A stretch of DNA of 64,000 bases. It comes from Punica granatum (lineage: Eukaryota > Streptophyta > Magnoliopsida > Myrtales > Lythraceae). Below are positions 58,236-64,000 of the stretch, one piece after another. A program made the position numbers and the translations under genes. The DNA lies in contig NC_045128.1 of the NCBI RefSeq assembly GCF_007655135.1, forward strand, positions 25,018,811-25,082,810. The letters are read 5' to 3'. Numbering within the stretch: position 1 is the stretch's first letter; every line of letters starts with the position of its first letter. Under the pieces are notes generated by a model, which was not told the origin of the DNA, ran no database searches, and saw only the letters and a program-made list of their open reading frames with translations.

Positions 58236-59319
58236 TCACATTTGAATTTCAGAGTCCAATCACCACTATATATCATGAATTGTGAAAAATACTAAATTAT
58301 ATAGACTAATCCAACTGGCTACATTTATGAGTATCCTGCAGAATCATGTTCATTTCTGCTCAATGAATAAGAAGCAATAACTATTTACATCCAATTCCTA
58401 CCAATCGATGATAAGACCACTCCCGAGCTTCTCCGCTCTGCTTAATGCGCTGCAATTCTTGCAAACAATATTTTCACAGATCAACACCACCTAGAAGGGC
58501 TATATGATTTCATTTCATGAAGCAATGAGTTCGGAGATTCATCATTAGGGTAACAAAAATATATATGTGGATTCACTGATTCACTGGCGTATTTGGTTCC
58601 GTCCTTTTCTTAGACTGGAACAACTAGGATCCATATTATAACTATTGTTTCACTGATCCAGATTTAACTATTGTTTGATTCACTCGGCTGTTATGAATCT
58701 TCCTTAATACCGGTCAGCTCTTCGCCGCCACAGATTTGAACAGCTATTTCTTCACGATTCTTTGCAGTATGGGTTAATGTGGGCACAAAATCATTGCACG
58801 ATGTGTCTCACCAGGCGTGCCAGGAAGTTTTTTGGCCTAAATTAGCACAACCTCTCTCTAGCTAACACATGGCGGTGTTGTGTTTGTCGGGCGTGCCAGG
58901 GCGCGATCCTAAGAGTGCGTAGGGTGAAACCATTAGCCATCCTCTCCATGCCAGAGCGTAGCGCCACGGCCTCGGAGATTCGCAGGTGTAGTCGGCAGCT
59001 AGGTTTTCGAGATAGTGATGGTGATGTTGATCAGGTGATGATGGTTATGAGCTTCATACTATATCGCTAACATGAGGGTAAGACCGCTTTGATCTTTCGA
59101 AATGTGCGCGTGTTAAATGGCTCGATATTTGTTGAAAGATGGGCCTGAAGGCCGGCCTTTGTACTTAAGACGGCTTGGAAGCCAACCTTGAGGATAATGA
59201 TTCATGGCTGAGGCTGGCTTGTGCTGGCCTATGATATGGGTCTCGGCCTGGAAGCCGAAAGGCTGAGCTTCGGCCTGGAAACCTCAACTCGATGGAAGAT
59301 GCTAGATGTGAATCTCGGC

Positions 59320-59520
59320 TATTTGGCAAGTTGAAAGATATGAGCCTTAGGCTAAAACCTTCGAATCGATGGAATAGACGGCCCGGAAGCTAGTCCTAAG
59401 AGTAATCTAATCACGAATCCCGGAAAATTCGTAGCTCGTGGATCTCGACTTCACAAAGCTGAGAGAAGTTGCACCTAGATCTAAAAACCTAAGCTCGGGT
59501 GGAAGCCCGTTCCTTACTAG
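59320..59520 (+). repeat. Dispersed repeat, copy 2
   Basis: Direct-orientation relative of 53150-53365. Between about 59150 and 59320 it is preceded by irregular GGCCTGGAAGCC/GGCTTGGAAGCC motifs. The open frame 59407-59811 on the minus strand crosses it but has no recognisable domain. Confidence 0.6.
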
Positions 59521-59939
59521 GAAGCACGAAAAGAGATAGAAGGGATAGGCGCCGAGTGATCGGCGTTGTACAGGAATTAGAGGTGCATGGTATTGAAGTG
59601 CGGGAAATATAGATATGTAAGGTGCAATTGCAAGAAAAGGTAAAGATACGAGAAAAGTAAAGGATAAAAGAACGTAAAGATAGATTAAAGATGCGTGTTG
59701 TGTTGTTGTGTCGAAGGGGGCATAGATGATACCGAACCGATATATATAGGCTTGACCTATGTAGGAGCTTAAGATACCATAATCAGAAAACATATAATAG
59801 AAATAAACCAAATAGAGACTATCACAGAAATTACTTACCCATTTGGAGATATTCTCTCCGCTTATTCCTAATTAATGAAATCAAATCTAAGGAAAGAAAA
59901 TCAAACCAAATTAGAACTATATTGAGAGAACACTATCGG

Positions 59940-60170
59940 GGTGATGACTTAGTGATTTCAAGTTTACTCTCATGTGGTTTGAAGACCTCTAGGTCTTGAG
60001 TTCGAATCCTTTCGGGATCATATGTTAGAGTGGGCTCTTTTACTCGGGCTCGGGGTCACCTCCAGATTTAGTAAACTATACTATGCCCCTTGTAGCCCTA
60101 CGTTGATAGGGCCGGTGCAAGGGGCCTGTAGGACAAAGTCTTTCCCAGATTAAATGAATTTTTGAAGTTC
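59940..60170 (+). mobile_element. tRNA-derived SINE-like element
   Basis: ATGACTTAGTGATTTCAAG (A-box-like) and GAGTTCGAATCC (B-box-like, close to GGTTCGAATCC) are spaced about 45 bp apart, followed by a body with CTTTCGGGATC and GTAGCCCTACGTTGATAGGG. No tRNA cloverleaf is complete. It sits in the 3' flank of the inositol transporter gene. Confidence 0.45.
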
Positions 60171-60654
60171 CCGCTAATGACAAGTAACAGTAGGATTTGA
60201 TTTCTTGATTTTGTTAATTCTGAACTTCATTAGTTATTGAATTTTGTTAACCGATAATCGAATAAATAAGGGTTGGATTTAATTTGGCTTATTTGTTAAT
60301 AGTATTGCACCACTGTTTATTGAATTCGAATTCCAGGCGATCGATATCAAACTTACGCAATGAGGTTCCTCCCGAATACCGAGAAACTCGGGCCCAGCAG
60401 AACACAAAGTAAGTCCACTGTCATTTGAAACATCCATTTTTCTCACGCACACGATGCAAGGATGCATATGGATCTCATTCTCTACATCCCAATCCCAAAC
60501 CATCCCGCATGCCCACAGCAGGCGTAGAAAGTAAAATAATATTCCAGGCTTTTGTGTTGTAAATTGATAATTGCACCCGGAATACCGTCCTTTCGCATAA
60601 ATACACATGCCCATTATTGATGACGAAAACCAACTATGAACGACAGTTTTACTA

Positions 60655-63600
60655 TCACCCTTGGGACGGGCTACCTTCCTCAAGGAGGCCCTCCCCAGTC
60701 TCCCTCGTGTAAGTATTTCCCCAGGCCCTCTCCTTCCAAATTCTCTCTACTTCCTCGAACGTCAGCCCCTTGGTCTCAGGCACGTAGCAGCCCACGAATA
60801 TGAGGGCAACCACAGCAATGCCACATAGGATTGCAAATGTTGCCCCGGTCCCCAGGGCCTCAGCGATTGAGAGGAATGTCTGGGCCACGATCAAATTCGA
60901 AACCCAGTTTACAGTAGCTGACATCCCCCCACAGATTCCCCGGTATGCCTCAGGGTATATCTCAGAGTTCACCGTCCAGGGGACGGGCCCCATCCCAGGG
61001 GCAAAGAATGCAATGTACAGTGCCAGGCCCACGATGGCAAGCGGCCCATACACGCCAGTGGAGGAACCTGAGTACGCCTCGGCAAAGAATGAGCCCGAGA
61101 GGATCGCGAGGGATACGATCACACCCGACAGGCTCATGAGGGCAAGCTTCTTTCGGCCCATGTGGTCGATCAAGTAGATCCCAACAACGGTCCCAGCTGC
61201 ATTCAAGGCCGCAATGATGAGGGAGAGCAGGAGCGCCAGCTGGTTGGAAGAGAAACCTGCCATCTGCACAATCGTCGGGCTGTAGTACATCACAGTGTTT
61301 ATGCCGGTGAACTGCTGGAATGCCTGCAGAAAGTAACATGTAATCTCCTCAAAACCAAGATTTCGCGCTGCTAAAAGCTATTGATGGACTGAATAGTGCT
61401 AACTAATTCACGCATAATAAGGTGGGTGGAAAGATCAGAGTCTAACCTGAAGTCCAGCACCAGCTATAAATGCGAGTCTGATTTCCTTGGATTTAAACAC
61501 GTCCTGATATCGGACATTATTCTTTTTAAGGCGTTCGGCCTCTGACGAAGCAGAGAGATGGTCAATTTCGTCTTCCAATCTATCGAGGGTATAAATTTTA
61601 GACATCACAGTAACAGCCTCATCCTTTTTGTTCTATTCACCGCAATTTTAAAATTGTCAGCACATTAAAAAGGTGATCAACACCTTGCTATATGAGATGC
61701 TCGATAATTTTAATTATGCAGAAAGGAAAGTAAGGACCTATCCCAGTGTTTACCTTCATGAAAAGCCAACGTGGTGACTCAGGCAGACAAAGCATGAGAG
61801 AAAACTGTATGACAGCTGGCACACCTGATACTCCGAGCATCCATCTCCAAGTCCCTGGAACCTGTGAGAATGAAGAAGACATCAAAATATCAAAAACTGC
61901 ATCATGAAATCAAGAACTGAAACTGAAAACCGCAGTTCAAATGAAAATGGAAAGGCCAAGATCCATTTCCAGACACTCCCAGACCAATGTTAAACAAATT
62001 GATCCACGTAGAAAAAGGAGATTCACAGGAAAACCGGATTTTCTAAACAATCAAACATGACTATCTACTGAACATAAGGACTACTGATACAAAATTTGTG
62101 TAATGAAATTTTGTAAAGCTGCTTCACCAGATAACTGTAGAGAAAGTTCTTTACGCTTAAAACAAGATTTTTCTCATGTAAAATTATATCTGCAGTGAAA
62201 GGCCTAATTTGAAGGTTCCATATCTCAAAATTACATTCTGTGCCACTACAACATTTCTAAGACAGGGTACCAACAAAGTGTAACCTTTGTCAGAACTCAG
62301 AAGAACAAGGGGAATTTTTCCATGAGGTTGAAGAACCTGCTTGGGTTGGTACCATAGCTGGAACATGAAAAACAGCGTCAACTAAGCTTGATAAACATAG
62401 GTGGGTAAGATGTTCAAAGTAGTAGTGCAAGTCTATTAGTTCAGCAAGGCAAGATATTCCCCGCTTCTGTTTTTGCAAGAATTTGAAAGGAGGCCCATTA
62501 ACTATAGGATATTAAGTGGGTAAGATGTTCAAAGTAGAAGTACAGTCTATTAGTTCAGCAAAGCAAAATATTCCCTGTCTTCTGTTTTGGCAAGAATTTG
62601 GAAGGAGGCCCATTAACTACAGGATATTTGGAAAACAAAGAAATAATCCCCGGTAGGTGCCACCAAATTTGAAGAACACCAACTTAAGTTATCGTTCCAA
62701 AACCCATGCTGGACGTATGATGGCTACAACTCCAAAACCATTCACACTGACACAAGATATCTTTACCAGAAATCTTGGGCATATTTATTTTATCTACTTT
62801 CTCTCTCATTTTTTTGGATGACTATCTTTTACACATTAAACACCGTCAAAATTATTAAGTGGTTTACAAAAGGCACCGAGTCCAATTAAATTGGTGACTA
62901 CCTCCCACAGACAGTCTAAACATTTCTAAGATTTCAACCCAGAGAATGGAAAATCTTCTAAGTTTCAGCAACTCTATAGCTATAGCAATATCATTACAAA
63001 CAAAAGATTTACAGCAACGTCATCACCAGCCACCAGACAAAAAGAAAATAAAAAAATAAGAAGTTTGAGTTGAATGAGCTAAACAATTAATGAAAGGGAA
63101 GATAGGCCCCCCAATTGGTTGCTCATGTTTTACGGACATAAAGAGGGAGAGCAACCTCAGATTCTCCAGATTCTATCTTGATATTGATCCTCAAAACTGC
63201 ACGAAGAGAACCTCTCATGCTGTAAAAGCATAAATAAGATGAATATATCCAGTACAGGCATTGTAACACTAACAATGATCATGTCAGAAGAAGAAAGCTA
63301 TCACTATCCCCAAAACTGCGGGACCAGAAATACATCTTCAAAATGAAGCTCTTAAAATGCTTTAAATCAACATGAAAATGCACAGGCTGGGTTGGAATAG
63401 AGAACAACCCATTAGGCAACAATCTCAACTAACTGTTTTATCAATATTAGAGAGAGTAAATAATGTATTGAATGGAATTCGTCACCAGGTTATATGAGGT
63501 CAAATCGAATACGACTGAATTTGAAAATAAAATATTTAACAACAGTTAGCCCATTTCTGTTTGTTTTATCCAATACAGACCAAAGGCATCTGAAGCGTGA

Positions 63601-64000
63601 TATCAATCAAGAATTAGTACAAAAGAATTACTTAAAGCAGCAAAAGACCGAATGACTGGATAAGCCTGACCTCTGTGAAAGCAAGGTTTATGAGGTAGGA
63701 AAGAAACTGTCCGCCAGTTATCATTAGCACGTTAGTGCTCACAAGTGCTCCCCTCACTTCTGAAGGTGACGCTTCGGCAATATATACAGGAGCAGTTACA
63801 GATGCCACCCCAACTCCGAGACCCACTAGAAGCCGACCCAAAATAAGCACATAAGGATCAGGAGCAGCAGCCATAACAACAGCTCCTACAGCGAAAACCA
63901 CATCAGAAACAAGGGTGGCTTTCTTACGACCGTGAGCATCATTTATCCAACCCCCTGAGGCAGCTCCAATAATTGCCCCAACCAATGCCATGCTAACAAT
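60655..64000 (-). CDS. INT1: Inositol transporter 1-like gene, 5' end cut off
   Basis: Four exons are seen on the minus strand: >64000-63671, 61861-61754, 61632-61447 and 61323-60655. Introns are 1809, 121 and 123 bp, with GT-AG junctions (GAG|GTCAGG, AAG|GTAAAC and CAG|GTTAGA donors). They encode 430 residues plus stop, in frame to the window edge, and about 75 N-terminal residues are missing. MFS sugar-porter motifs: HGRKK in loop 2-3, [21 protein letters not shown] before the central loop, [14 protein letters not shown] in TM7, DHMGRKK in loop 8-9 and [13 protein letters not shown] at the end of TM12. The short loop between TM9 and TM10, without the long extracellular insertion of INT2/INT4 proteins, and the GLLEEGS tail point to INT1, which in Arabidopsis is a tonoplast H+/myo-inositol symporter. 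No damage is seen. Confidence 0.93.
62401..62629. repeat. 115-bp tandem duplication in an INT1 intron
   Basis: GTGGGTAAGATGTTCAAAGT begins at 62401 and 62516, and both copies run to GGAGGCCCATTAACTA(T/C)AGGATAT with a few differences. It lies in the 1.8 kb intron, away from the splice sites. Confidence 0.9.

Noticed and set aside
59407..59811. 134-codon minus-strand frame
   Set aside because: It has hydrophobic stretches but no family resemblance, spans a dispersed repeat, and lacks gene context.
59985..60020. Possible true tRNA gene
   Set aside because: A good B-box is present, but no acceptor stem or anticodon arm can be paired, so a SINE-like origin is more likely.
60279..60683. 134-codon minus-strand frame overlapping the INT1 stop
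   Set aside because: It runs through the 3' flank, starts inside the transporter tail in another frame and shows no recognisable domain.
60800..61339. Long frames on the plus strand and in a second minus frame across the INT1 last exon
   Set aside because: They are shadows of the transporter exon; the 60655-61323 frame has clear MFS motifs and proper splice boundaries, and the others have no domain.
1..64000. CRISPR arrays, bacterial operons, organellar insertions, rRNA genes
   Set aside because: No regularly spaced repeats, no prokaryotic gene organisation, and no chloroplast, mitochondrial or rRNA sequence was recognised.

Overview
This is nuclear DNA from a flowering plant, probably a eudicot. 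The evidence is spliced genes with GT-AG introns, a DUF1685 gene, an INOSITOL TRANSPORTER 1-like gene, a U6 snRNA-like gene with plant Pol III promoter spacing, and dense plant transposons and endogenous pararetrovirus sequence. I cannot name the species. Only two protein-coding host genes can be supported. Both lie on the minus strand: the DUF1685 gene (32388-33475, two exons) and the 3' part of the inositol transporter gene (60655 to beyond 64000, four exons seen).

Region by region: 1-3262 is a large imperfect inverted repeat with two arms of about 1.27 kb around a 0.71 kb spacer, and its outer edge is probably cut by the window start. 3263-6626 is non-coding, LTR-retrotransposon-like sequence with a 188 bp tandem duplication. 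6627-30180 is one block of decayed endogenous pararetrovirus (Caulimoviridae, closest by recognition to florendovirus-like elements), broken into pieces of alternating orientation. The plus-strand run 10390-15690 is the longest colinear piece. It reads reverse transcriptase, RNase H, second ORF, TATA-bearing intergenic region, a small conserved ORF, an acidic ORF, an initiator-Met tRNA primer binding site, a leader and the ORF1 start. Every coding part carries stops or frameshifts, so this is a fossil. Five later DNA transposons sit inside it, and other viral copies in the block show their empty sites.

30180-32387 holds no gene. The DUF1685 gene follows. From 33.6 to 60.6 kb the sequence is AT-rich and gene-poor: short inverted-repeat transposons, SINE-like pieces, microsatellites and tandem duplications. 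The notable items are a 2.5 kb Mutator-like element carrying a broken Rab GTPase P-loop fragment and an acidic protein fragment (40154-42659), a 0.97 kb tandem duplication interrupted by another Mutator-like element (45925-48806), and the U6 gene (56508-56610). The inositol transporter fills 60655-64000.

A recurring theme is host gene fragments inside non-autonomous DNA transposons: an RS-domain fragment, a J-domain fragment, and the Rab plus acidic fragments. The two host genes are not functionally linked as far as the sequence shows.
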